Assembly: GCF_965216415.1 (NCBI RefSeq)
Contig: NZ_CBDCFU010000002.1
Source of the DNA: Marivita sp003149565
GTDB lineage: Bacteria; Pseudomonadota; Alphaproteobacteria; Rhodobacterales; Rhodobacteraceae
DNA: 64,000 nucleotides
Reading direction: 5' to 3' (one strand)
Within the stretch, counting starts at the first letter, position 1; every line of letters starts with the position of its first letter. The notes beneath the pieces were generated by a model. The model was given only the letters and a program-made list of their open reading frames with translations. It searched no databases and was not told the origin of the DNA. Positions 32,201-40,414 of this stretch are shown one piece after another. The position numbers and the translations under genes were made by a program.

Positions 32201-33841
32201 GTGGCCGCAGGGCTTGAAATTTCCTTGTTTGGATCATGCGTGCTGCGGCGCGCCGATGCGCCCGCGCAAGAGATCACCGGTGCCAAGCATCGCGCATTTT
32301 TCGCATTGCTGGTAACCGCACCTCTTAACCGGCGGTCGCGTAGTTTTTTGCAGGAAACACTTTGGGGATTCGCCGACTACGAAAGCGGGCACCAGAATCT
32401 GCGCCGCGCTTTGTCTGATCTGCGCAAGATCCTTGGCTCGGCCTTCGATGAGATCCTGACCGTGACCAATAAAGAAATCGAGATCGACATGTCTCGGGTC
32501 AAGGTCATCGGGCATCCATCTGATGGACGATTCCTGGACGATCTGAATGTCCGTGAACCGACATTCCTGGAATGGCGCGACAGCATTCGTTCCGATCCAA
32601 GTTCGGTCAAAGCCCTTTGCTTCATGTCGAACAAGCGAGGGCCGACGCGCATCCGACCAAGAGTTTGTGCGCTGCCGCTTTCAGTTCCACCCGGAAACGC
32701 AGAACTGGCCATTGCTGGCGACTGGATTGCCGAAGAAACCAGCCGCATGATGTCGCGCTCCAGTCTGTTGTCGGTGATTTCGCACCTGTCTGGTCGCGCG
32801 ATGTCGCAACGCTTCATCGACATCGTGAATGTGCGAGATACGCTGGATGTGGATTATGTTCTGACCGGCAGTATGCGGCATCAGGGCGACACATTGATCG
32901 CTGATCTTGATTTTACGGATGTGCAAAGCGGGACGCTTTTGTGGAACCGGCATCTGAGCTGTCCAATGGCGCATTTCTCGCAAGAGGCATCGGGCTGGCT
33001 GGTCAACGTGGTGCAATCGGTTGGCCGGGCTATTGCCGAAACCACCCTTCACACCGGTCGCCAGACCCCTCTGCCAGAGTTGCCGGATCACAAGCTTCTG
33101 ATTGCCGGCGCAACCGCGATGCACCACCCAAAGCTTGGCGATTTCCTGCGGGCACGTCAGTTCCTCGACGAAGCCGCTGCCCGCGCGCCAGCGGACCCGC
33201 ATGTCCACGCATGGCTGGGAAAATGGTATATTCTCAGCATCTTCAAATATTATAGCACTGATCGCCAGCGCGATACGCAAAAGGCCTTGGATTGTACGGC
33301 TCGAGCGCTGGATCTCGATCCCCAATCCAGCTTTGCTCTGACAATCGACGGGTTCGTCAACGCGAATATACTCAAGAATATGGATTTGGCCGAGCGACGG
33401 TATTCAGCGGCGCAAGAAATCAATCCAAGCGAAAGCCTCGCTTGGTTACTTCGAGGAGCGTTGATGACGTTTTCCGATGAAGGTCGCTCGGCCATCCGTT
33501 CTACGACCATGGCCAGAAATCTATCTCCAATCGATCCGTTTGGGTATTACTTCGACAGCCTTGCGAGCTCTGCGCATTTGGCAGGAGGTGACTATGAAAA
33601 AGCGCTCGAACTTGCAGATCGCTCGCTTGAATCCAACGACAGGCACATCTCTACATTAAGAACACGAATTGCCGCGTTACACGCGCTTGATCGCGGCGAC
33701 GAGTCGCGTGCCGCGGCGCAAGACCTCATGCGGCGTTTTCCTTCATTCAACCTCGAAGATTACCGTTCAACGCACCCATCGGCTGACAGAAAAATAGGGA
33801 AACTCATGATTAACGCATTGTCGGCAGCAGGGATAACTTAG
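32201..33841 (+). CDS. SARP-like winged-helix regulator with TolB-like and TPR domains
   Basis: The protein has 546 residues from GTG 32201 (GAGG upstream). Residues 5-95 are a SARP/OmpR-type winged helix (LEISLFGSCVLRRAD, AKHRAFFALLVTA, LQETLWGFADYESGHQNLRR then ALSDLRKILG). Unlike the homologue at 13-15 kb, the BTAD activation domain is absent. Residues 155-280 form a TolB-like module (DVDYVLTGSMRHQGDTLIAD, SGTLLWNRHLSCP). TPR-like repeats fill the rest (KALDCTARALDLDPQSSFAL and others). It is cytoplasmic and probably senses something through the repeats. It stands directly upstream of the peroxidase/protease genes, so it is their likely activator. Confidence 0.78.
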   Translation: MAAGLEISLFGSCVLRRADAPAQEITGAKHRAFFALLVTAPLNRRSRSFLQETLWGFADYESGHQNLRRALSDLRKILGSAFDEILTVTNKEIEIDMSRVKVIGHPSDGRFLDDLNVREPTFLEWRDSIRSDPSSVKALCFMSNKRGPTRIRPRVCALPLSVPPGNAELAIAGDWIAEETSRMMSRSSLLSVISHLSGRAMSQRFIDIVNVRDTLDVDYVLTGSMRHQGDTLIADLDFTDVQSGTLLWNRHLSCPMAHFSQEASGWLVNVVQSVGRAIAETTLHTGRQTPLPELPDHKLLIAGATAMHHPKLGDFLRARQFLDEAAARAPADPHVHAWLGKWYILSIFKYYSTDRQRDTQKALDCTARALDLDPQSSFALTIDGFVNANILKNMDLAERRYSAAQEINPSESLAWLLRGALMTFSDEGRSAIRSTTMARNLSPIDPFGYYFDSLASSAHLAGGDYEKALELADRSLESNDRHISTLRTRIAALHALDRGDESRAAAQDLMRRFPSFNLEDYRSTHPSADRKIGKLMINALSAAGIT

Positions 33842-33866
33842 TGCTTTTAGAGAAGGATACTTTGGT

Positions 33867-34994
33867 ATGGCACAATATGGCGGACTTGGCGGATTAGGGG
33901 GCCTCGGAGGCCTTGGTGGTTTGGGCGGACTTGGCGGGCTGGGTGGTCTTGGCGGTCTTGGCGGTGGGGCAAACTTTGCTGGGCTCGGTGGATTTCTGGG
34001 CGCAGAGGACCCCGGTGGGTACGACCCCATTACCACGCATGGCCTGCAGACCACAGCCGAAGGTTTACGCCACCTGACCGAAGATGGGGCTACGCCGACG
34101 GACAAAGTTCTCGGCTTTTCTGACCCCGCCAATCTGAGCGGACTAGCCACATGGGTGCGCGGATCGCTTTATGTGAGCGAGTATCTCGCGGGCATTGGCT
34201 CTGACGCGATTGTCGGCACAGGCGGCGCACCCGACCGCGTGGCATTATCCTTTGATGGCACCACCTGCCTCACCCTGGACCGCCCTGCCAATGACCTCCT
34301 CCGCTCGCAATGCCGTCTGGTGTCGAATTACGCGACCCTGCGCGCAGAACGCAGTGCCGAGATCATATCGCAGCTTGGCTTTCCCACAGCCTATTTTGCA
34401 ATGATGCTTGGTCTCCATGGCGCGCAGAACAAAAAGACATTCGAATTGATCACTGCCACGCAGGTGGCTGCAGCGCACACCGCGATGATCGTAAAGAACT
34501 ACCTTGCCATCCGTCGCCCCGATCAGTTGGACGCGCGCTTGATGCCGATGATCCCGACCCCGGGCCACGGCAGCTTTCCTTCGGCCCACGCGACCGAGGC
34601 CTATGCCGTTCTGACCGTGCTCGAAGCAGTTGTGGCCGCATGGGACAGCCTGTCCGATGGCGAACAGCGTATCAAAGCGCTGCGCGGTCTGGCGGAACGG
34701 ATTGCTGTCAATCGGACAGTAGCGGGTGTGCACTACCCCATCGACAGCTGGGCGGGCGCGGCGCTTGGCCGGATTGTCGGTCAGGTGGTGTTGAATCGTG
34801 CGGGTGCGGGCAGCGCAATCGAAGAGCTGGCCTACAGCGCGGGAGATCATGACTTCTTCGACGAGGATCAACGCGACCCAACCATAGCTGCGACCAAAGG
34901 GCTGACGACAACGGGTACCAGCGCATCGCTCTCGGCCAAGCCCGCCTTCTCGTGGCTCTGGTCCGAGACCGTGGCAGAAGCGCAGAAGGCCTGA
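33867..34994 (+). CDS. Vanadium-haloperoxidase/PAP2-fold protein with an N-terminal GGL repeat
   Basis: The protein has 375 residues. After MAQY come nine consecutive Gly-Gly-Leu triplets (residues 5-31), then a Gly-rich linker. The C-terminal half carries the full phosphate/vanadate site: K210-x6-R-P (KNYLAIRRP), PSAH at 238-241 with the acid-base His, and R283-x5-H289-x3-D (RTVAGVHYPID). This motif set is shared by vanadium-dependent haloperoxidases and PAP2 phosphatases; soluble character without membrane helices favours the haloperoxidase side. No signal peptide is evident; the GGL run is not one. It lies 25 bases after the regulator and 3 bases before the S8 protease gene. Confidence 0.8.
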   Translation: MAQYGGLGGLGGLGGLGGLGGLGGLGGLGGLGGGANFAGLGGFLGAEDPGGYDPITTHGLQTTAEGLRHLTEDGATPTDKVLGFSDPANLSGLATWVRGSLYVSEYLAGIGSDAIVGTGGAPDRVALSFDGTTCLTLDRPANDLLRSQCRLVSNYATLRAERSAEIISQLGFPTAYFAMMLGLHGAQNKKTFELITATQVAAAHTAMIVKNYLAIRRPDQLDARLMPMIPTPGHGSFPSAHATEAYAVLTVLEAVVAAWDSLSDGEQRIKALRGLAERIAVNRTVAGVHYPIDSWAGAALGRIVGQVVLNRAGAGSAIEELAYSAGDHDFFDEDQRDPTIAATKGLTTTGTSASLSAKPAFSWLWSETVAEAQKA

Positions 34995-34997
34995 GCC

Positions 34998-37079
34998 ATG
35001 TTCCCGCACCGCCACGACGAAGAACGGATCGACAAATATACCGGTCCGTATGAACGCTGGATCTTTTCCGAAGATTTGGGCCGTCCCTTTGCCTTTCCCG
35101 CCATTCGCAAAGGCCCGTCCAGCCACATCACTGCCCTTATGGAGGGCGAAGGCATGCTGGAAGGCAGTGACGAGTTGGAAATCCGCATACCGCCCCTCTG
35201 GAAGGACAACCCAAAGGTCACGCCCTTTGCTATGTGGAACAAATCGGTCACTGCGGAAACCGATCCGGCTCAGGATGACGCCAACCTGGCCCGTTGCCTG
35301 CATAAATTGAATGGAACGCGCTATCGGCTCAACATGCCGATTGATCCTCTCACATGGCCTGAAACCTACGATGCGACCGCCACACCCGCGGGCTGGCAAA
35401 AGCCCAAGGTCAAACCCCGTGTGATCATCGGCGTGATCGACGACGGAATCCCATTCCTGCACCGCGCTTTCCGCGATGCGGCGGGCGACACGCGGATCAA
35501 CCTGTGCTGGCTGCAGGCCGCTCGCGCGGACACATCCGCCACAGTGCCGTTCGGATGCGAGATTACGGGCACACGGATCGACCAGCTGCGCGCACAATAC
35601 GGCGATCAGGAAATCCGCGCCTACAAGGCGGCCCATGCCATCGACGCCGATCTGCCCGAAGTGGACATGGTGCTCATGCACCACGCCACGCACGGCGCGC
35701 ATATCGCGGGGATTGCCGCCGGGAATGATCCATATGTCGGTGCCACAGACCTGCCCGACGACGCGGCAGTGATCGCCGTACAGCTGCCGAACACCATCGC
35801 TTGGGACACGTCGGGCTTTGGCAAGGAAATGATGATGCTCAGCGCGGTTGAATACATCTTCAACCGCGCCCGCATGATTGCGCAGGCCTATAATTGCCCG
35901 GAAATTCCGCTGGTGATCAATTTTAGCTACGGCTGGAGCGCCAATCGCCATGATGGCCAGTCGAGCTTTGAACGTGCTGTGGAAGCTCTGATCACCGACC
36001 GGCGCAAGGAGCAGCCCTGCACGGAACTGGTCATGCCGACGGGTAACAACTTTGCCAACGACATGCACGCAAGGTTTGCGCCAGGCGATCTGGAAGGCGG
36101 CGCGGTCAGCTTTGGCTGGCAGCTCAAACCGGATGACCGGACCTCGAGCTATTTGGAAATCTGGCTCCCACCGGAGCGCGACCCGCAGGGCTGGACAGTC
36201 ACCGTGACCCCCCCTGCAGGCCATCAGCCCGAGTTGCAGCAAATCATCTCGGTCAAGGCTGATCCCCTGCTCAAGGATGGCGATCCGCGTCGCTTTGCCG
36301 AACTAGAAACCGATGGCAAAAACATCGGCCAGCTTTCGGCGGACAAACATCTGGGCACCCGTTGGCGCGTGATGCTGGCGATGATTCCGACCGCCGGCAA
36401 TCTTGGCGTTAGACGGCGCACGCCAGTTGGGCTGTGGACAATCACCATCGACACCGCCTCCGACCCGCTTTGCGACGGCGAACATATCGACGTCTGGGTA
36501 CAGCGCGATGATGACCCAACGCAGTTAGGCACCGGCGGCCAGCAAAGCTATCTGATCGATCTGTCCCACCCGACACCACCCCGCGTCTTCGAACCCCCAG
36601 CCCTGACCCCGGTACGCGGGTTTGGCTGCCTCAACGGGATCGGCACAGCACCCGCGGTGTTCCGCATCGCCGGCTATATGCAGTCCACGCACAAACCGTC
36701 AAACTACAGCGGCAGCGCGTCGATCAAGTTGGACGCACAGGGCGGTGCTATTGTCGATGAGAACCTGCCCGCTGCGACAGCCACGGCCGACCAAGGGTGG
36801 TTCCGGCCCGGCTTGCCGTCCATCGGAGTACTGTCGGGTTCAGGCGCGCGGATCATCGGCACGAGTGCTGCGGCAGCGACTGCGGCGCGTTTAATCGCGC
36901 TGAACTTCGTCGCGGGCCAGCCCGCGCGACAGGGCTTTACTGAGCTTTATCCCGGCATCACACCAGACGCCCGGACCCTCGCCAGAACAGGGCCTTACAG
37001 GGTGCCACCCGTCTGCGGCACCGGCTGGATCGCCGATTTCGACGCGGCCAAATCCACAACCAAGCTGCATTACCAGTAG
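34998..37079 (+). CDS. S8 (subtilisin-type) serine protease
   Basis: The protein has 693 residues. The catalytic triad is present: Asp in VIIGVIDDGIPFLHRAF (about residue 148), His232 in MHHATHGAHIAGIAAG and Ser623 in GTSAAAATAARLIALN. The His-Ser distance of about 390 residues is far longer than in plain subtilisins; residues 330-560 form an insert with beta-rich character. The N-terminal 130 residues have no signal peptide and no I9 propeptide that I recognise, so cytoplasmic or leaderless location is possible. It is separated from the peroxidase gene by three bases and surely co-transcribed. A role in processing a partner product of the locus is inference. Confidence 0.82.
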   Translation: MFPHRHDEERIDKYTGPYERWIFSEDLGRPFAFPAIRKGPSSHITALMEGEGMLEGSDELEIRIPPLWKDNPKVTPFAMWNKSVTAETDPAQDDANLARCLHKLNGTRYRLNMPIDPLTWPETYDATATPAGWQKPKVKPRVIIGVIDDGIPFLHRAFRDAAGDTRINLCWLQAARADTSATVPFGCEITGTRIDQLRAQYGDQEIRAYKAAHAIDADLPEVDMVLMHHATHGAHIAGIAAGNDPYVGATDLPDDAAVIAVQLPNTIAWDTSGFGKEMMMLSAVEYIFNRARMIAQAYNCPEIPLVINFSYGWSANRHDGQSSFERAVEALITDRRKEQPCTELVMPTGNNFANDMHARFAPGDLEGGAVSFGWQLKPDDRTSSYLEIWLPPERDPQGWTVTVTPPAGHQPELQQIISVKADPLLKDGDPRRFAELETDGKNIGQLSADKHLGTRWRVMLAMIPTAGNLGVRRRTPVGLWTITIDTASDPLCDGEHIDVWVQRDDDPTQLGTGGQQSYLIDLSHPTPPRVFEPPALTPVRGFGCLNGIGTAPAVFRIAGYMQSTHKPSNYSGSASIKLDAQGGAIVDENLPAATATADQGWFRPGLPSIGVLSGSGARIIGTSAAAATAARLIALNFVAGQPARQGFTELYPGITPDARTLARTGPYRVPPVCGTGWIADFDAAKSTTKLHYQ

Positions 37080-37446
37080 CTGGTCGTGCACTGCTATCTC
37101 AAGGAGATCTGCGACCCGACTGTCGTGGCCCGCAGCACATGGCGCATGCGGTGGACACCATAATCGCACCACCGTTGGGCGACATGGCGAACGAGGGTGA
37201 TGATTTTGACGCCCGACCCCAGATGGGGCAGGATTGCGCAAGCTCTTCCGCAACCTTGCGCGCCGCAACCTGCGGCGCGGCAAGAGCCTGAGCCTGCCGA
37301 CCGGTCAAGCCCTTTAACGGCTTTCAGGTTGAGACCTTTCTGCACACGGGCGAACACGAGGCGCCCCTGCGCGCAGAGTTCTGAGATGCACTTTACGAAG
37401 AATTGACCCATTTGCGCAGGAGACAGCACGAGACGCGGCCGTCTTC
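37080..37446 (+). other. Decayed coding sequence, possibly a haem-peroxidase fragment
   Basis: No intact gene is present. Short stretches in different plus frames look like former protein (VDTIIAPPLGDMANEGDDF; then LRKLFRNLARRNLRRGKSLS with LPTGQAL). The second is reminiscent of a conserved helix of bacterial animal-type haem peroxidases. Stops and frame changes separate the pieces. The assignment is weak, but the region clearly continues the row of pseudogenes to its right. Confidence 0.3.
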
Positions 37447-37845
37447 AAAGCCAGGCGCCGCAAAGTGTTCATCTTGCCCGTCAACATGGGGTTGCGGTTG
37501 AGCGTGATCCGAAATGGGCAAGCCGATCTGGTCTGGATGCACCCGTCCGAACTGACAACCGGCGGCATTGCCAAGATTAAATGGGGCGCGGCCATTGCCG
37601 CAACGGGCACAGTTCTGGCCCCCTATCTTGTGATGAAAAAACGCCTGACGCTGGCCGGATACGATGCAGAGATCATGCCCTTCGACTGGCGACAAGCCCC
37701 AGCCGTGACCGGAAAGATGCTTAGCGACCGCATACACCATCCCGGCCTCACCGTCGTATCACTGGTCTGCCGTTCCATAAGTGGTCTAGTCGCCCGGCAG
37801 ATGGCAGCAGAGGATGGCGACATATGCGAAACGCCATGCGGCACC
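37447..37845 (+). pseudogene. Remnant of an LCAT-like lipase/acyltransferase (alpha/beta hydrolase)
   Basis: The plus frame reads KVFILPVNMGLRLSVIRNGQ, ADLVWMHPSELTTGGI, LTLAGYDAEIMPFDWR and then VVSLVCRSISGLVARQ. This is the order of lecithin:cholesterol acyltransferase-like bacterial lipases (VFVLPGIMGS..., DPL..., GYDV...YDWR, then a G-H-S-x-G elbow). The elbow is altered to C-R-S-I-S-G, losing the conserved His and Gly. The C-terminal catalytic Asp and His are gone because the frame runs straight into a protease-like sequence. Only about 130 codons survive, so it is a truncated, probably inactive fragment. Confidence 0.6.
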
Positions 37846-38088
37846 AGCGACGACAGTCAGCCGGTGCAACAATACGAAGACAGTCTTGGCGTCACCCGCG
37901 CATTCGTCGACGCGCATCAGACAGCGGTCGAGGTACAGCGCTGGCACACCAATCTGGCCAGCATCTACACCAACCCCGGTAACGTCGCGGGCCAGCGCTA
38001 GTGCACCGGTACGCTGATCTCAAACAATCTCTTCCTGACGGCGGGTCATTGCTTTGACCAGACTGGTGGCGGCTGGAGCCGTCAATAA
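37846..38088 (+). pseudogene. Remnant of a trypsin-like serine protease with an in-frame stop
   Basis: In the same frame as the lipase fragment the sequence continues with RWHTNLASIYTNPGNVAGQR, then TAG at 37999-38001, and then CTGTLISNNLFLTAGHCFDQ followed by TGGGWSRQ and a second stop. C-x-G-T-L-I-S...L-T-A-G-H-C is the chymotrypsin-fold His region, including the catalytic His. In family members a Tyr commonly precedes the Cys, so the TAG looks like a nonsense mutation. The Asp and Ser regions are absent. Confidence 0.65.
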
Positions 38089-38503
38089 GCTACCGAGGCC
38101 AGACGATTGACTTATCCGAACTGTCTCCGGTCTGGTGGCGCCGTCCGCAGCCATACCGCATGCATCCCGACGTTACCGATCCCGTGCTCGACCATTTCGC
38201 CATTCGCGAGGTCGACGAGGCCATCCAGGGCCTCTGGCTTATGCTGGACGCTGAATGGATCAACGTGCCGCATCGGGAAGAAAACGCCAGCCGCAAGGCG
38301 TGGCAGCTTGACGTGGCGCGCTCGGTTGGACTGACCGTGCCTCGCACACTCATCACCACCGATCCAGAGGCGGCCGCGCGTTTATCGACCTGGAAGGGGT
38401 CGACCGTACGACCTACAAACCGTTTAAAGGCAGCGAAGATGCCTGGCGCGAGACCCGGCTTCTCAAGGCGGAAGAGTTGGACAGGATCGACGCCGCGAGA
38501 TGA
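38085..38503 (+). pseudogene. Fragment of a graspetide-type (MvdC/MvdD-like) ATP-grasp ligase
   Basis: The plus frame from 38085 reads TIDLSELSPVWWRRPQPYR, EVDEAIQGLWLMLDAEWIN, NASRKAWQLDVARSVGLTVP, RTLITTDPEAA. At about 38380 one base is missing, and the continuation in the next frame is RTTYKPFKGSEDAWRETRLL then KAEELDRIDAAR and TGA at 38503. V-W-x-R-R-P, the D-x-x-W-x-N-x-P segment, the K/P-x-Q-L-x-x-A-x-x-x-G-x-x-V-P-x-T block and V/T-Y-K-P-F are hallmarks of the ATP-grasp ligases that make omega-ester/amide peptides. The first 80 and the last 130 or so residues of a normal protein are missing. It is a pseudogene. Confidence 0.68.
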
Positions 38504-39347
38504 CGACCAGCATCAGAATGGTGACAAGATACGGCAGGCTCGACAGCACTTGCGAGGGCAGACCCACGCCCATCGCCTGGGCTGTCAGCTCGCCCAAAGA
38601 CAGGATACCGAAAAGCAGCGCGCCAAAGGCCACCCGCCCGGTCTGCCACGTGCCGAACACAACCAGCGCAAGCGCGATCCAGCCTCGCCCGGCAATCATG
38701 CCGTCGGCCCAAAGCGGCGTGTAGACGGTGGAGGCATAGGCCCCGGCCAACCCGCACATAGCGCCCCCGAAAGCCACGGCACACATTCGGATCAGAACGA
38801 CTGGATAACCGATCGACCGCGCGGCATCTGCGTTTTCGCCCACCGCGGCTATGATGAGCCCCAGCTTGGTCCGGTTCAGTACCCACCAGAGCGCCATGGT
38901 TCCGAGGACTGCCAGCCAGACGACGATGTCCTGTGTTAGCAGTGTCGGCCCGATCAGTGGGACGTCGGATAGAATGGGAATGTCGATCTTGGGCAATCCG
39001 CTGATGGTCCGGCTTTCGTAGGATTTGCCAAAGAGGGCTGACAGTCCAAGCCCCAGAACGCCAATCGCAAGACCGGCGGCAACCTCGTTGGCCTTCACAC
39101 CGATCACGAGAATTGCAAACAACATAGCGATCACCGTGCTGATAAGCGCTGCGGCAGCAAAACCCAGCACATGCGAACCTGTATGGAACACGCAGATGAA
39201 CGCAATCGCGGCCCCGATGGCCATCATGCCTTCCAGTCCGAGATTCAGAAGTCCGGTCTTTTCGACGACCATCTCGCCCAGTGCGGCCAGAAGCAGCGGG
39301 AGAGACGCGGCCAACGTGCCCGCCAGAAGAAACTCCAGCCCGCTCAT
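38463..39347 (-). CDS. BMP-family (purine/nucleoside-type) ABC transporter permease 2, C-terminus replaced
   Basis: The protein has 294 residues, with about eight membrane spans of the BPD_transp_2 type. Recognisable parts are EKTGLLNLGLEGMMAIGAAI near residue 30, GVKANEVAAGLAIGVLGLGL (the EAA-like coupling loop region) and VGENADAARSIGYPVVLIR. The last helix ends at LPYLVTILMLVVISRR, and then RSCPTLPP comes from DNA belonging to the ATP-grasp remnant on the other strand. Relatives normally carry a longer tail. Because the membrane part is complete it may still function. It is the last gene of the operon and overlaps its upstream partner by four bases. Confidence 0.88.
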   Translation of the reverse strand: MSGLEFLLAGTLAASLPLLLAALGEMVVEKTGLLNLGLEGMMAIGAAIAFICVFHTGSHVLGFAAAALISTVIAMLFAILVIGVKANEVAAGLAIGVLGLGLSALFGKSYESRTISGLPKIDIPILSDVPLIGPTLLTQDIVVWLAVLGTMALWWVLNRTKLGLIIAAVGENADAARSIGYPVVLIRMCAVAFGGAMCGLAGAYASTVYTPLWADGMIAGRGWIALALVVFGTWQTGRVAFGALLFGILSLGELTAQAMGVGLPSQVLSSLPYLVTILMLVVISRRRSCPTLPP

Positions 39348-40414
39348 GCCGGCACCTTGCGGTCAAACTCGATGCGGAAGCGGATGAGAGTGAAGGTCAG
39401 CAGGTAGAAGAACAGAAGCAATCCCTGGAACACCTCGACCGCCGCGACCGGAAGCCCTGCGGACACGGTGGCGCTGTCGCCGCCGATATAGATGACAGAG
39501 ATCAGGAAGCTCGATGCGATGATCCCCAGCGGGTTCAACCCGCCCACATAGGCCACGATGATTGCGGCGTAGCCGTAGCCCGACGTGACCGAGCGCTGAA
39601 GTTGCCCCAACGGCCCGGCGACCTCGCTCGCCCCGGCTATGCCTGCAGCCAAGCCACCAAGACCAAGACCCAGCCACACCATGCGAGGGGCAGAGAACCC
39701 GGCATAAAGCGCTGCGCGTGGGGCCAACCCCGCGGTGCGCAGTTGATAGCCCCGGAAATGGTGCTGCATCATCAGGTAGGCAAAGACGCTCGCCAGAAGA
39801 GCGAATAGCAATGAGATGTTGGTCCGCGTCCCGTCAAACAGGATCGGCAGCATCGCATTGTCGGGGAACATGACCGTTTGAGGAAAATTGAACCCGCGCG
39901 GGTCTTTCCATGGCCCCAGAAGCAAATAGTTCAGGATCTGCACGGCGATCAGCGCCAACATGAGCGTGACAAGGATCTCCGACGCTCCGAACCGGGTGCG
40001 CAACGCAGCGGCGATCAGCGCATAAACAGTGCCACCCAACGCACCGAACGCGATCATCGCCGGCAGCATCATCGGGAAATCCCCGTCCGGGTAATAGACC
40101 GGCAGCGCCGAAGCGCAAAGCGCACCGACGATGAACTGCCCCTCGGCTCCGATATTGAACACGTTGGCGCGGAACCCGATGGCCAGCCCCTGCGCGATCA
40201 GGAGCAGCGGCGCCATTTTCAGCAGGACTTCGGAAAAGCTGTACCAACTCAGGAACGGCTTGAGCAGCAGCGCATGTAGCGCCGCGCCCGCATCTTTGCC
40301 CAGCGCGGCAAAGAGGATGAGGCTTGCAAGGCAAGTCAGGACCAGCGCCAGCACAGGTGCTGTGAACATCGCAATGCGCGAGGCGGAGTCGCGGCGGATC
40401 AGTCGGAGTTTCAC
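39344..40414 (-). CDS. BMP-family ABC transporter permease 1
   Basis: The protein has 356 residues from GTG 40414, which overlaps the ATPase stop (GTGA). The frame is open further upstream, but that part lies inside the ATPase gene and is unrelated. Nine or ten membrane spans are predicted. Typical blocks are APLLLIAQGLAIGFRANVFN, IGAEGQFIVGALCASAL and GASEILVTLMLALIAVQILN, the last being the ATPase contact. It forms a heterodimer with the permease encoded next. Confidence 0.9.
   Translation of the reverse strand: MKLRLIRRDSASRIAMFTAPVLALVLTCLASLILFAALGKDAGAALHALLLKPFLSWYSFSEVLLKMAPLLLIAQGLAIGFRANVFNIGAEGQFIVGALCASALPVYYPDGDFPMMLPAMIAFGALGGTVYALIAAALRTRFGASEILVTLMLALIAVQILNYLLLGPWKDPRGFNFPQTVMFPDNAMLPILFDGTRTNISLLFALLASVFAYLMMQHHFRGYQLRTAGLAPRAALYAGFSAPRMVWLGLGLGGLAAGIAGASEVAGPLGQLQRSVTSGYGYAAIIVAYVGGLNPLGIIASSFLISVIYIGGDSATVSAGLPVAAVEVFQGLLLFFYLLTFTLIRFRIEFDRKVPA

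Noticed and set aside
33867..33980. The GGL-coding stretch as a DNA microsatellite or CRISPR-like repeat
   Set aside because: The nine units differ in codons and have no spacers, so it is a protein-level repeat.
34245..36242. A 665-codon open frame on the minus strand opposite the peroxidase and S8 genes
   Set aside because: It is antisense to two genes with complete catalytic motifs, lacks any recognisable domain and has no ribosome site. Long antisense frames are expected in GC-rich genes with strong third-base bias.
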